64,000 nucleotides of DNA from Gammaproteobacteria bacterium (GTDB lineage Bacteria > Pseudomonadota > Gammaproteobacteria > JAABTG01): assembly GCA_034522055.1 (NCBI GenBank), contig JAXHLS010000002.1, forward strand, positions 1,612,001 through 1,676,000, read 5' to 3'. Numbering within the stretch: position 1 is the first letter of the stretch; every line of letters starts with the position of its first letter. The translations under genes were made by a program, and so were the position numbers. This document shows positions 17,281 to 25,820 of the stretch, in pieces. The notes under the pieces were generated by a model. The model saw only the letters and a list, made by a program, of their open reading frames with translations, was not told where the DNA came from and made no database searches.

Positions 17281-17389
17281 ATGGTGAATGGTGAATGGTG
17301 AATGGTGAATGGTGAATGGTGAATGGTGAATGGTGAATGGTGAATGGTGAATGGTGAATGGTGAATGGTGAATGGTGAATGGTGAATGG
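17281..17389. repeat. Heptanucleotide tandem repeat, about 15.5 copies
   Basis: The unit ATGGTGA is repeated without interruption for 109 bp, just past the stop of the preceding gene. A diverged lead-in (AAATGGAAAATGGGAA) precedes it. The same 7-mer in the opposite orientation recurs at 41378-41409. Units of 7 bp would shift frame if copy number changed, but here the array is intergenic. Confidence 0.97.
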
Positions 17390-17450
17390 CAAAGTGTAGG
17401 TTTGGTGGATTGGCCTGTCTTGTTCTCCGTTTCCCCGCGCCTGTAACTCC

Positions 17451-17480
17451 TTAACTACGAAAGACGCGAAATGCGCGAAA
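17451..17480 (+). repeat. GAAAGACGCGAAA-family dispersed repeat, left of intron
   Basis: This copy contains AACTACGAAAGACGCGAAA. An inverted copy with 26 of 30 identical bases lies at 19521-19550, so the two bracket the group II intron. Other family members occur near 35389, 35510, 35626, 58275 and 60893. Confidence 0.8.
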
Positions 17481-17548
17481 AAACAAAGAGATGACGGTGG
17501 AAGCGCCGCCTGATAGGGGTCGGGAAGGAGTGACCCTCCCCGCCCTCC

Positions 17549-17581
17549 GAACCGTGCATGCGGTTCTCCCGCACACGGCTC
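17549..17581 (-). ncRNA. Group II intron domain V
   Basis: On the minus strand the sequence opens with GAGCCGTGTGCGGG and closes with CCGCATGCACGGTTC, the near-invariant domain V hairpin with a GAGAA-type terminal loop. Domain V carries the catalytic metal-binding core of the ribozyme. It looks intact even though the encoded protein is not. Confidence 0.85.
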
Positions 17582-17598
17582 TCCAGTCGGTGGTTACC

Positions 17599-18910
17599 TC
17601 ATCGGGATTGGCTCGCCAACGTCCGGGCTTCGGTCATGGTGAAAAGCCCAGCCGCAGCGAAGAACGCGTTCGGCCAGCGGAGATGGTCGGACTGACAATG
17701 ACCCGCTCCCGGGCGCTTCTGCTGCTTGCGCAACAGCGCCCGTAATCGACGTCGGACAAAACCGTCCACGCGAGGAAAGGTCCACGGGTGCGCGTGCTGG
17801 AAATACACGAACCAGCCACGCAGCATCGGGTTCAGGTCGGCCACAATCCGCGCCAGCGAATCCCCACGACTGCGCCGGGTTTTGGCCCGGATCCGGTCGT
17901 AAAGGGCCTTGCGGCTCTTCTTGCGTACCCACCGCCGTCCCGCTTCAAACCGGTACCCGAGAAACTCAAAGCCTTCCCCGGGCTGCCGGCAATCCCCCAC
18001 ACGGGCTTCTCCGGGTGCAGTTGCAGACCATTGGCCTCCACCCAGTGCCGCAACTCCTGCAGCGCCTCCTGGGCTTCGTCCGGACTGGCACACAGGATCA
18101 CGAGGTCGTCAGCATACCGAACCATCCGATAGCCGCGCTGGGTCATGTGTACATCCAGCCCGTGCAGGTACAGATTCGCGAGTAACGGACTGATCACCGC
18201 CCCTTGGGGCGAGCCCCGGGTCGGCGTCCAGCGCGCTATCTCCGCCGCCACGTCCTGGCGCAACCAGGCGCGCAGCAGGTCGAGGATCCGACCATCGCTG
18301 ATCCGGTCCTCGACCCGGGCCATCAACGCTTCGTGCGGGATGGTGTCGAAGTACTGGGCCAGGTCGGCATCCACCACATGGGTGTAGCCCTCCCGAACCA
18401 GCCCATCCACTTCCCGCAGCGCATCCTTGCACCCGCGACCCGGGCGAAACCCGTAACTCATCGGCAAAACTGGTGCTCGAAAATCGGCTCGAGCACCCGC
18501 TTCATCGCCGCCTGCACAATCCGGTCCTTCACCGTCGGAATGCCCAGGGGACGCGTCCCTGTCCCCTTCGGAATCTCCACCCGACGCACCGCATCCGGTC
18601 GGTACCGTCCACTTCCCAGCGCCTCTCCCAACTCCGCCAGATACCGCTCGGCATGGGCCTCAAAACGCTGCACACTCTGGCCATCCACCCCCGCTGAACC
18701 CCGGTTGGCCCGCACATCCTGCCACGCCCGTTCCAGGGTCTGGGGGCGATGCACCTTGTCGATCAGACTGAACCACTTCGTCCCTTGGACGCCGTTACCC
18801 AGCGCCGCCAACATGCGCTCCGTCCAGATCGTGCGGTCCACCCACGGCCATTCCACCGGGTTGGACGAGTCTGGCTTAGCCTCTTGCGAGACACTCTCGA
18901 CCCTTTGCAT
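17599..18910 (-). pseudogene. Group II intron reverse transcriptase/maturase, two frameshifts
   Basis: Three consecutive frames together spell a full intron-encoded reverse transcriptase. The first (18910 to about 18466) runs from MQRVESVSQEA through RGSAGVDG and GTRPLGIPTVKDRIVQ to LEPIFEHQF. The second (to about 18010) has SYGFRPGRGC, DADLAQYFDTIPHE, TRGSPQGAVISPLLANLYL and the catalytic YADD. The third ends with GEGFEFLGYRFEAGRRWV and the thumb/X-like region to TLASQSR. One missing T near 18466 (restoring EHQFLPMSYG) and one missing base near 18014 (restoring HPEKTRVGDCRQ) would rejoin them. The protein is therefore inactive as written, unless both single-base gaps are sequencing errors. 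Confidence 0.85.
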
Positions 18911-19520
18911 ACGCGCTCACCTCCTCCAGACTTCACCCATCCACCTTCCTGCCTCCCTTCCCTCGGCGCGATTTCTGTTCTTCGCGCTTTCCCGGCACCA
19001 CCCACGGTTTTAGGCGGAGGACGCCCTCCAGCTCTTGGGTCCGCGTTTCCGCAGCACCTCGCCATGACCGCAGCAGAACCGTTCAGTACTACGAAGGCTC
19101 TGACTCCTGCCCACCGTCACCACGGCGGTCAGGTCTCCCCGCTTCTCTCGCATTTCCTTCCCAGCGTTCCGTCTCCAACCACGGAGGGGACCCGAATGTC
19201 GCTTTCCACGCCAATCCCAGCGCATCCGATGATTTTCAGGCTTCACCTTCTCCTAGCGGGCTCGCCGTCCCGTACCGCCGAATCGAGTTCGTCATCCTAC
19301 GGACCGCCAGTTCGCCTCCGGTTGCTCTCCACCCCGCCTCGCGACGACGCAGTTACCTTCGACTACGGGGCCTTGGCTTACCCCGACACGGACTCTCACC
19401 GTGCAGAAAATGCGCCTCCACGGACGCACTAAGAGCGGCGCCCCCGCCGCGATGGGGCCGGGAAATCGCGACGTGGGCGTCGCTCCCACAAGGATAATCG
19501 AAGCCCCCGGCCTTTCCCTT

Positions 19521-19550
19521 TTCGCGACTTTCGCGTCTTTCGTAGTTACC
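19521..19550 (-). repeat. GAAAGACGCGAAA-family dispersed repeat, right of intron
   Basis: This is the inverted partner of the copy at 17451-17480. It lies between the intron and the SGNH hydrolase stop codon. Confidence 0.75.
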
Positions 19551-19563
19551 GCTTTTGCTTTTT

Positions 19564-20796
19564 TCAACGGTCATTTGGCGGCGGGCACAGGCGGTCCGCC
19601 AGTTTCCGGGCCGCGGCGGCGTGGCCGGTGGCGTTCCAGTGGCCCGCCCCCCGGGTCGCGCCGAAGCCGTGGAGCTGCTCCCCGGTGGCGCGGGCATGGT
19701 CCGCCAGGGCGGGGGCGAGATCCGTGTAGGCATAGCCATCCTCCGCAGCGAAGCGGCCCACCAGCCAGTTGGAGTAGAAGAGGTCCGGCACCCCCAGGCG
19801 TGCCGCCATGGCCTGGGCCCGGTCCGCGTCCGGCGCCACCTGGGCAGCGGTAGTGAGGGCCACCACCCGGTAGGACGCATCCAGGGCTTCTGCCGTCTCG
19901 GCGGTGCGCCGTAACAGCTCCCGGGTGGCCTCCCAGGCCTCCGTCCACGGTTCATCCCGGGGCGGCGCATAGACCCGGGCATCGATACCGGGCTCCCAGT
20001 ACCACTCCCGCTCCATGCCTTGAAGACGGGGCCCCAGGGACAGGCCGTGGTACACCATCACCACGGCCTGGCTCAGCCGCAGTCGCAGCAGGTAGGCGTA
20101 GTACCATCGCCCCAGGACCCCAGTCTTGCGCCGGTAGCGCGGATGGCCCCGGAAGCCGTAATCCATGGCCCATCCTTCCGCCGCCGGCCGCAGGTAGGGG
20201 CGGATGGGGTCGCCGTTCAACCCGGGATGGTTTTCGGCCACGTCGTTGCCGGGGAAGAAGGCCAGCCAGACCTCGGCGGGGCGATGCTGCGGCACATGAT
20301 GGCGCAGGGTCTCGAGGGCCTGAGCGGTACTGTAGCCGCTGACGGCGAAGTTCATCAGCTGCACCGGACCGTCCCGGTAACCGCAGGCGTTGAGGCGCCC
20401 CTCCAGGCGCCGCCACCAGGTGGCCTCCACGGCGACCTGCACCGCTTCGGTCATGGAGTCTCCGAGGATGGTGATGCGATGTGTGTCACCCTGCGGCGCC
20501 GTCCATTCCCGGTCCCTGAAGCCGTGGCCGTTGATGCTGACCCATGCCTCGCCTTCCTGGGACTGACGGGCCTCCGCCCCGGCCATGGGCGCGAAGCCCC
20601 GGTAGGGGTCGGGAAAACGGGACAAAGCCCAATAATAGGAAAAGCCGAGGACGCGCAGGCCCAGCTCCAGGCCCACCAGCACCATGGCCAGCATGATCAC
20701 GAGGGTTTTCAGGACGGACCGGACGGACCGCGTTCCGTCGGCGGATGATCCGGCGGCTGGCCCGTGTGGGCCTTCAGCGCGTGGTGCCCGCTCCAT
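19564..20796 (-). CDS. Membrane-anchored SGNH/GDSL hydrolase-like protein
   Basis: The product of about 410 residues has one N-terminal TM helix (LVIMLAMVLVGLELGLRVLGF) and an SGNH-type hydrolase domain facing the periplasm. Block I is ILGDSMTEAVQV (nucleophile Ser), a Gly block is NFAVSGYSTAQ, block III is FFPGNDVAENHP, and a late GHWNATGH could supply the catalytic His, although the usual Asp-x-x-His spacing is altered. Family members de-esterify lipids or polysaccharides; the substrate here is unknown. The start is uncertain: the ATG at 20796 was chosen, and neither it nor the upstream GTG has a good ribosome site. Confidence 0.75.
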   Translation of the reverse strand: MERAPRAEGPHGPAAGSSADGTRSVRSVLKTLVIMLAMVLVGLELGLRVLGFSYYWALSRFPDPYRGFAPMAGAEARQSQEGEAWVSINGHGFRDREWTAPQGDTHRITILGDSMTEAVQVAVEATWWRRLEGRLNACGYRDGPVQLMNFAVSGYSTAQALETLRHHVPQHRPAEVWLAFFPGNDVAENHPGLNGDPIRPYLRPAAEGWAMDYGFRGHPRYRRKTGVLGRWYYAYLLRLRLSQAVVMVYHGLSLGPRLQGMEREWYWEPGIDARVYAPPRDEPWTEAWEATRELLRRTAETAEALDASYRVVALTTAAQVAPDADRAQAMAARLGVPDLFYSNWLVGRFAAEDGYAYTDLAPALADHARATGEQLHGFGATRGAGHWNATGHAAAARKLADRLCPPPNDR

Positions 20797-20846
20797 GACG
20801 TTGTCGAGGGTCCAAAAAGATTGCGGACACCGGCCCGCCACGGGGA

Positions 20847-20873
20847 AACGGGCCCGGCAGCGCCGGGCCCGTT
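20847..20873 (-). terminator. Terminator after the tandem cytochrome gene
   Basis: A perfect 12-bp stem (AACGGGCCCGGC and its complement) closes a 3-nt loop, followed on the minus strand by TTTCCCC. It lies 22 bases past the cytochrome stop and just upstream of the SGNH gene, separating the two units. Confidence 0.75.
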
Positions 20874-20895
20874 AACCCGTGCTGACGACAGGCAA

Positions 20896-21708
20896 TCAGC
20901 GGCTTTCGGCCACCATGTAATCCACGGCGGCTTTCACCTCGTCATTGCTGAGATTACCCCAGCCGCCCTTGGCGGGCATGGCGTTGAAGCCATTGATGGA
21001 GTGATCGTAGAGGGTCTCCATGCCCTTGGCGATGCGGCTCTCCCACTGGCCGGCGTTACCCACCACAGGGGCACCTGCGGCGCCCGTGCCATGACAGGCA
21101 TTGCAGGCCTTGGTGTAGGTCTCCTTGCCCGCCGCGCCGCCGGCGGCAGCGGCCTCCTCTCCTCCGTCATCGGCAACTGCCTGCTCATCGGCCTGCGCCC
21201 CACCGCCACCGGCCTCGACGCTCGCCTGCTCCAGCATGGTCGCCACGGAGCGGCGGATCTCCTCCTCGGAAAGCGACATGTTGCCACCCTTCGGGGGCAT
21301 GGCCCCCTTGCCATTGATGACACTCGCCACCAGCGCATCCATGCCCACCCCGGCACGGCTCTGCCAGGCCGCCGTGTCGCCCAGCTTGGGAGCACCGGCG
21401 ACGCCGGCGTTGTGGCAGGCGGCACAGGCGAGCTGGATCACCTCTTCACCGCTGCGGGGCTCGCTGGCCGCATCGTCGTCCTCAGACTCGGCCGGTGCCG
21501 CCGACGGAGCGGGCTGCGGGGCCGCAGCCTGGGGTTCGGGGGCGGGCGCCGGCCCAGACGACGCCGGGGCCTGGGCCAGTTCGGCGACACTCTCCTGCTT
21601 CAGGTCCCCCAGCACATTGCCGAGGATGATGGCGCCCACCATGAAGGCGGTGAGGATGAGCAGAATGATTATGGCCAGGCGCATAAAGACATCATCTTGA
21701 TGGCTCAC
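20896..21708 (-). CDS. Membrane-anchored dihaem cytochrome c, tandem cytochrome c5 domains
   Basis: The 270-residue electron carrier has an N-terminal TM anchor (about 10-32) and a Pro/Ala-rich linker (about 45-85). Two c5-like domains follow, each with one haem site and one Met ligand: CAACH then AMPPKGG, and CNACH then AMPAKGG. The domains are joined by an acidic, Gly/Ala-rich linker. Such proteins shuttle electrons in the periplasm to terminal oxidases or between complexes. In a sulfur oxidiser it could accept electrons from Sox, but no neighbouring gene supports that directly. It stands alone with its own terminator. Confidence 0.9.
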   Translation of the reverse strand: MSHQDDVFMRLAIIILLILTAFMVGAIILGNVLGDLKQESVAELAQAPASSGPAPAPEPQAAAPQPAPSAAPAESEDDDAASEPRSGEEVIQLACAACHNAGVAGAPKLGDTAAWQSRAGVGMDALVASVINGKGAMPPKGGNMSLSEEEIRRSVATMLEQASVEAGGGGAQADEQAVADDGGEEAAAAGGAAGKETYTKACNACHGTGAAGAPVVGNAGQWESRIAKGMETLYDHSINGFNAMPAKGGWGNLSNDEVKAAVDYMVAESR

Positions 21709-21878
21709 GATTTCCCCCTAGTAAGGTTGATTGGTAATGGTGCGCCCGGCCCGCGGCCAGCCCGCAGGCGACGCGTTCGGCGGCCTCCGAGTGCCTGTGA
21801 AACGCCAATGTTTGAGGGTGTGCCGGCGCAATGGAGCGCGGAGTATAGCGGGAAAACGCGGAACGTAAAAATCGTGCT

Positions 21879-21907
21879 TTGCCGGCCGCCGCCGGCCCGG
21901 GTATGAT
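21879..21907 (+). promoter_or_regulatory. Sigma-70-type promoter upstream of tRNA-Arg
   Basis: TTGCCG at 21879-21884, a 17-bp spacer and TATGAT at 21902-21907 form a good match to sigma-70 promoters. Transcription would begin near 21914, leaving a leader of about 120 nt before the tRNA. The rest of the 21709-22032 gap shows no gene. Confidence 0.6.
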
Positions 21908-22032
21908 TATCGGCTCAGCGCCGGCAACGGCGCTGGCCCCGCAGGGGCGGCCTGCAGGGATGTAGGCCATAGCCCTCTCGGGGCAGCGTCTTCCAGAGTG
22001 GGAGACACCGTTGGTAGAGTTCGTTTGCACAC

Positions 22033-22109
<77 letters not shown>

Positions 22110-22211
22110 CTGCCCCCTTCGAAACCAATACCTTAAATATACCGCAAGATAAGCAGGCGCTTATAAAGCGCCCCGTTTTTGGCCCTTTTTCGAGGCTGAC
22201 TGCAGCCGGAG

Positions 22212-22260
22212 TGTCGGGATGAATCCCGACCTACAGTCGTGCCGCAGGAACGGGCGGTGA
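22212..22260 (+). repeat. Extended REP-like element, copy 1
   Basis: A palindrome TCGGGATGAATCCCGA sits within a unit ending CCTACA; its reverse strand starts with the GTAG tetranucleotide typical of REP sequences. The similarity to the copies at 35733-35777 and 61129-61177 extends about 25 bp further, through GTGCCGcAGGAACGGGCGGTG. Confidence 0.85.
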
Positions 22261-22289
22261 CGGCGCCGGCGCCCGCCCGCGGCCCGCGT

Positions 22290-23417
22290 CTACTCGCGGC
22301 CAGCCCCCAGACCACGCGCCCGGTGGTAGGCATCGTCGGATATCTCGTTCCAGGCGTCGTTGTCGGCACGGAAGGCCTTGTAGGCCTCGTAGACGCGCCT
22401 GAAGTCGGCGTTGCCGGCGGCCTCCTCTTCGAGGGTCTCGCGGGTCAGGCGCTGGAGTTCCACCAGCACCTCGTCGGGAAAGGGCAGGATATTCACCCGG
22501 CCCTCCTGCCTGAGTTCCCGCAGGGCCTGGAGATTGAGGGTCTCGAACTGGGAATAGGCCCACAGGTTGGTGGCCATGGCCGCCACTCGCACGATGCGCT
22601 GCAGGCGCTCGGGCAGGCTGTCCCAGGCGCCCTTGTTGACGATGAGTTCGAGGGCCGTGCCGGGCTCGTGCCAGCCCGGGTAATAGTAATAGTCGGCGGC
22701 GCGGTCGAGGCCGAGGCGCTTGTCGTGATAGGGGCCCACCCATTCGGTGGCGTCCAGGGTGTTGCGTTCCAGGGCGGTGTAGATCTCACCGCCGGCCATG
22801 AGCACCGGTGTGCCGCCCGCCTTGGCCAGCACCCGGCCGCCGAGGCCGGGGATGCGCATCTTGAGCCCCTCGAGATCCGCCAGGGAATCGATGCGCTTGT
22901 TGAACCAGCCCCCCATCTGCACACCGCTGTTACCCATGGGGAAGGGCACCAGGTTGAAGGGCTCGTAGAGTTCCTGCCACAGCTCCAGCCCGCCGCCGCT
23001 ATAGAACCAGGAGTGCATGCCCTTGGCGGTCATGCCGAAAGGCACCGCGGACATGAACTGGGCGGCAGGGACCTTGCCCGCCCAATAGTAGGCGGCGCCG
23101 TGGCCCATCTCCACGGTGCCCTGGGACACGGCGTCGAAGGTCTGCAGGGGCGGCACCAGCTCGTTGCCGGCGAACACCTTGATGTCCAGTTCGCCGCCAC
23201 TCATCACCCGTACGTCCTCGGCGAAGCGGTCCACGCCGGTCTGGAAGATGGGGAAGCCCGGCGGCCAGGTGGTCACCATCTTCCATTTGAATTGGGTGGG
23301 CGGCGGGCCGGACACCACGACCGGGCCCTGGCCCTCGGTCGTTCCACTGTTACAGCCGGTCACGGCCAGCACCAGGATGGCCGCGGTCGCGGCGGCCAGT
23401 CGAGTCACGATGGTCAT
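22290..23417 (-). CDS. TRAP transporter substrate-binding lipoprotein (DctP family)
   Basis: The predicted periplasmic solute receptor of 375 residues has a lipoprotein signal (lipobox LAVTGC) and a DctP-type domain. WKMVTTWPPGFPIFQTGVDRFAEDV near the N-terminus, ALERNTLDATEWVGPYHDKRLGL in the middle and YPGWHEPGT resemble the TakP-like branch that binds 2-oxo acids. The substrate is inferred only by resemblance. No DctQ or DctM membrane subunit lies nearby, so its transporter must be encoded elsewhere or the protein has another role. The ATG follows GGGGGAGAG. Dispersed repeats occur just downstream. Confidence 0.88.
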   Translation of the reverse strand: MTIVTRLAAATAAILVLAVTGCNSGTTEGQGPVVVSGPPPTQFKWKMVTTWPPGFPIFQTGVDRFAEDVRVMSGGELDIKVFAGNELVPPLQTFDAVSQGTVEMGHGAAYYWAGKVPAAQFMSAVPFGMTAKGMHSWFYSGGGLELWQELYEPFNLVPFPMGNSGVQMGGWFNKRIDSLADLEGLKMRIPGLGGRVLAKAGGTPVLMAGGEIYTALERNTLDATEWVGPYHDKRLGLDRAADYYYYPGWHEPGTALELIVNKGAWDSLPERLQRIVRVAAMATNLWAYSQFETLNLQALRELRQEGRVNILPFPDEVLVELQRLTRETLEEEAAGNADFRRVYEAYKAFRADNDAWNEISDDAYHRARGLGAGRE

Positions 23418-23614
23418 CTCTCCCCCTCGGGTCAGGTCACGGGCGGCCGCTCGCAACGGCCTACATATGTAAAGACGTGTCGCAGGCACACAAACTCCCC
23501 CGCTCCCTCTCGGAGAGGGATGGGGTGAGGAGCATTCCGGGGCGAGGCGGCCTTTAATCCTCTCGGCGTGGGGCACCTCGCCCCAGGAATGTCAGGCCTT
23601 GTGGATCCCGGGCC

Positions 23615-25777
23615 TCAAGTGGCCTCGAGCCGCGCGTAGGCGGCCACCAGCCACTTGGCGCCCTCGCGGTTGAAATTCACCTGCACCCGCGCGTGGGCGC
23701 CCTCGCCGTCGCAGTTGATCACCACCCCTTCGCCGAACTTGGGATGGCGCACATGCTGGCCGAGGCGGTACTCGCCGTCGTCCGCGGCAAAGGACGCCGC
23801 GGCCACGGGACGGCTCACGGTGCCGCCGAGGCGCACCTCCTCCAGCACCTCCGGCGGCAGCTCACGGAGAAAACGGGAGGGTTGCTGGTGCAGTTCCTGG
23901 CCATGGAGGCGCCGTGACTCGGCGTAGCTGAGGAACAACCGCTCGCGGGCGCGGGTGATACCGACATAGCACAGGCGGCGCTCCTCCTCGGGGCCGCCTG
24001 TCTCGTTGAGGGCGTTGTGGTGGGGAAAGAGCCCTTCCTCGAGGCCACACAGGAACACCAGCGGAAACTCCAGGCCCTTGGCGCCATGGAGGGTCATGAG
24101 GCTGACGCTGTCCTGTCCCACCTCCGCCTGCCCCTCACCGGCCTCCAGGGCGGCATGGGCCAGGAAGGCGTCGAGTTCGTTCATCCCGGCCTCGTCGCCG
24201 TCCTCCGGGGCCGGCTGGAACTCCCGGGCCGCGGTGACCAACTCGTCCAGGTTCTCCTTGCGGGACTGGGCCTTCTCCCCCGGCTCCTTGTCGTAGTGCG
24301 CCTGGAGCCGGGCGTCCCGCACCACGTGGTCCACCTGCTCGGCCAGGGGGAGGTCCGCATAGCGCGCGGCCATGCCCTCCACCAGTTCCAGGAAGCCCCG
24401 CACCGCCCCCTGGGCCCGCGCCCCCAGGCCGCCGTCGGCTATCAGGCGCGCCGCCGCCCGCCACAGGCTGACGCCCTCGCCGCGGGCCGCCTGGCGCAGG
24501 GTGTCCACGGTGCGGGCGCCGATGCCCCGCACCGGGGTGTTCACCACCCGCTCGAAGGCGGTGTCGTCGTCGCGGTTGGCCACCAGCCGCAGGTAGGCGA
24601 GGGCGTCCTTGATCTCCGCGCGCTCGTAGAAACGCAGGCCGCCGTAGACCCGATAGGGCATGCCCTGCTGCAACAGGGCCTCCTCCATGATGCGGGACTG
24701 GGCGCTCACCCGGTAGAGGATGGCGCAGTCGTCACGGCGCCCGCCGCCCTCCACCCACTGGGCGATGCGCCCCACCACGAAACGGGCCTCGTCGATGTCG
24801 TTGAAGGCGGCATAGAGGCGTACCGGGTCCCCGCGCCGCCCTTCGGTCCACAGGTTCTTGCCCAGGCGTCCCTGGTTGTGGGCGATGAGGGTATTGGCGG
24901 CGTCCAGGATGTTGGCGGTGGAGCGGTAGTTCTGCTCCAGGCGGATGACCCGCACGTCCCGGAAGTCCTCGGGGTAGCGCTGGATGTTCTCGATGCGGGC
25001 ACCGCGCCAGCCATAGATGGACTGATCGTCGTCCCCCACCATGAACAGGCGCCCGCCGTCGCCCGCCAGCAGCCGCAGCCAGGCGTACTGGATGGCATTG
25101 GTGTCCTGGAACTCGTCCACCAGGATGTGGCCGAAGCGCCGGCGAAAGTGCTCCAGCAGGCCGGCGTTATCGCGCAGGGTCTCGTAGGTGCGCAGCAACA
25201 GCTCGGCGAAGTCCACCATGCCGCCGCGCCGGCAGGTCTCCTCGTAGGCGCCGTAGATGCGCGCCATGCCCCCCTGCCAGGGGTCGCCCTCGGCGGTGCC
25301 CAGGTCGGCGGGGCGCCGGCCCTCGTCCTTACAGCCGTTGATGAACCACTGGGCCTGCTTGGGCGGCCACCGCGCCTCGTCGAGCTCGAGACCCCGGATC
25401 ACCCGGCGCACGGTACGCAACTGGTCTTCGCTGTCCAGGATCTGGAAGCCCTCCGGGAGTCCGGCGTCCTGCCAGTGGGTGCGCAGGAAACGGTGGGCGA
25501 GACCATGGAAGGTGCCGATCCACATGCCCCGCACCGGCGTCGCCAGCATGCTCTCGGTGCGCTCGCGCATCTCGGCCGCCGCCTTGTTGGTGAAGGTCAC
25601 CGCCATGATGCCGAAGGGGCTGGCCTCGCCACTTTGCAGCAGCCACGCCAGGCGGTGCACCAGCACCCGCGTCTTGCCGCTGCCGGCCCCCGCCAGCACC
25701 AGGGCGTGACCCGCCGGCAGGGTGACGGCCTCGCGCTGGCGGGGATTCAGGGGTTCGAGGAGGGCGCCGGCATCCAT
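23615..25777 (-). CDS. uvrD: DNA helicase II UvrD
   Basis: This superfamily 1 3'-to-5' helicase acts in mismatch and nucleotide-excision repair. The product is 720 residues, the same as the E. coli enzyme. Motifs are intact: LAGAGSGKT (Walker A), AVTFTNKAA (Ia), ILVDEFQDTN (II), VGDDDQSIYGWRGA (III), LEQNYRS (IV), LMTLHGAKGLEF (V) and YVGITRARERL (VI). The C-terminal FGEGVVINCDGEG...KWLVAAYARLE is characteristic of UvrD. The ATG beginning MDAGALLEPLNPRQREAV was chosen over one seven codons upstream. It ends a closely spaced minus-strand run with the next two genes. Confidence 0.95.
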   Translation of the reverse strand: MDAGALLEPLNPRQREAVTLPAGHALVLAGAGSGKTRVLVHRLAWLLQSGEASPFGIMAVTFTNKAAAEMRERTESMLATPVRGMWIGTFHGLAHRFLRTHWQDAGLPEGFQILDSEDQLRTVRRVIRGLELDEARWPPKQAQWFINGCKDEGRRPADLGTAEGDPWQGGMARIYGAYEETCRRGGMVDFAELLLRTYETLRDNAGLLEHFRRRFGHILVDEFQDTNAIQYAWLRLLAGDGGRLFMVGDDDQSIYGWRGARIENIQRYPEDFRDVRVIRLEQNYRSTANILDAANTLIAHNQGRLGKNLWTEGRRGDPVRLYAAFNDIDEARFVVGRIAQWVEGGGRRDDCAILYRVSAQSRIMEEALLQQGMPYRVYGGLRFYERAEIKDALAYLRLVANRDDDTAFERVVNTPVRGIGARTVDTLRQAARGEGVSLWRAAARLIADGGLGARAQGAVRGFLELVEGMAARYADLPLAEQVDHVVRDARLQAHYDKEPGEKAQSRKENLDELVTAAREFQPAPEDGDEAGMNELDAFLAHAALEAGEGQAEVGQDSVSLMTLHGAKGLEFPLVFLCGLEEGLFPHHNALNETGGPEEERRLCYVGITRARERLFLSYAESRRLHGQELHQQPSRFLRELPPEVLEEVRLGGTVSRPVAAASFAADDGEYRLGQHVRHPKFGEGVVINCDGEGAHARVQVNFNREGAKWLVAAYARLEAT

Positions 25778-25820
25778 GGGGGCGGATTCTAACAGCATTC
25801 GCGACGGCGCCCGCGCGAGG

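Larger units (their letters stand above)
17512..19429 (-). mobile_element. Group II intron (reverse-transcriptase-encoding), about 1.9 kb
   Basis: Read on the minus strand, the element begins with GTGCG at 19429, the usual group II 5' end, and contains a canonical domain V at 17581-17549. It ends in a domain VI-like stem followed by CCCCTATCA near 17512. A reverse transcriptase is encoded between, in broken frames. The 5' flank carries a GCGGCG/CGCCGC hairpin ending 5 bases before the insertion point (19435-19450). That resembles the terminator-proximal insertion of bacterial class C introns, but the class is not certain. The exact 3' end could be off by a few bases. Confidence 0.85.

Noticed and set aside
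17281-17389. Possible CRISPR array
   Set aside because: The period is 7 bp with no spacers; it is a simple tandem repeat. No cas genes occur in the window.
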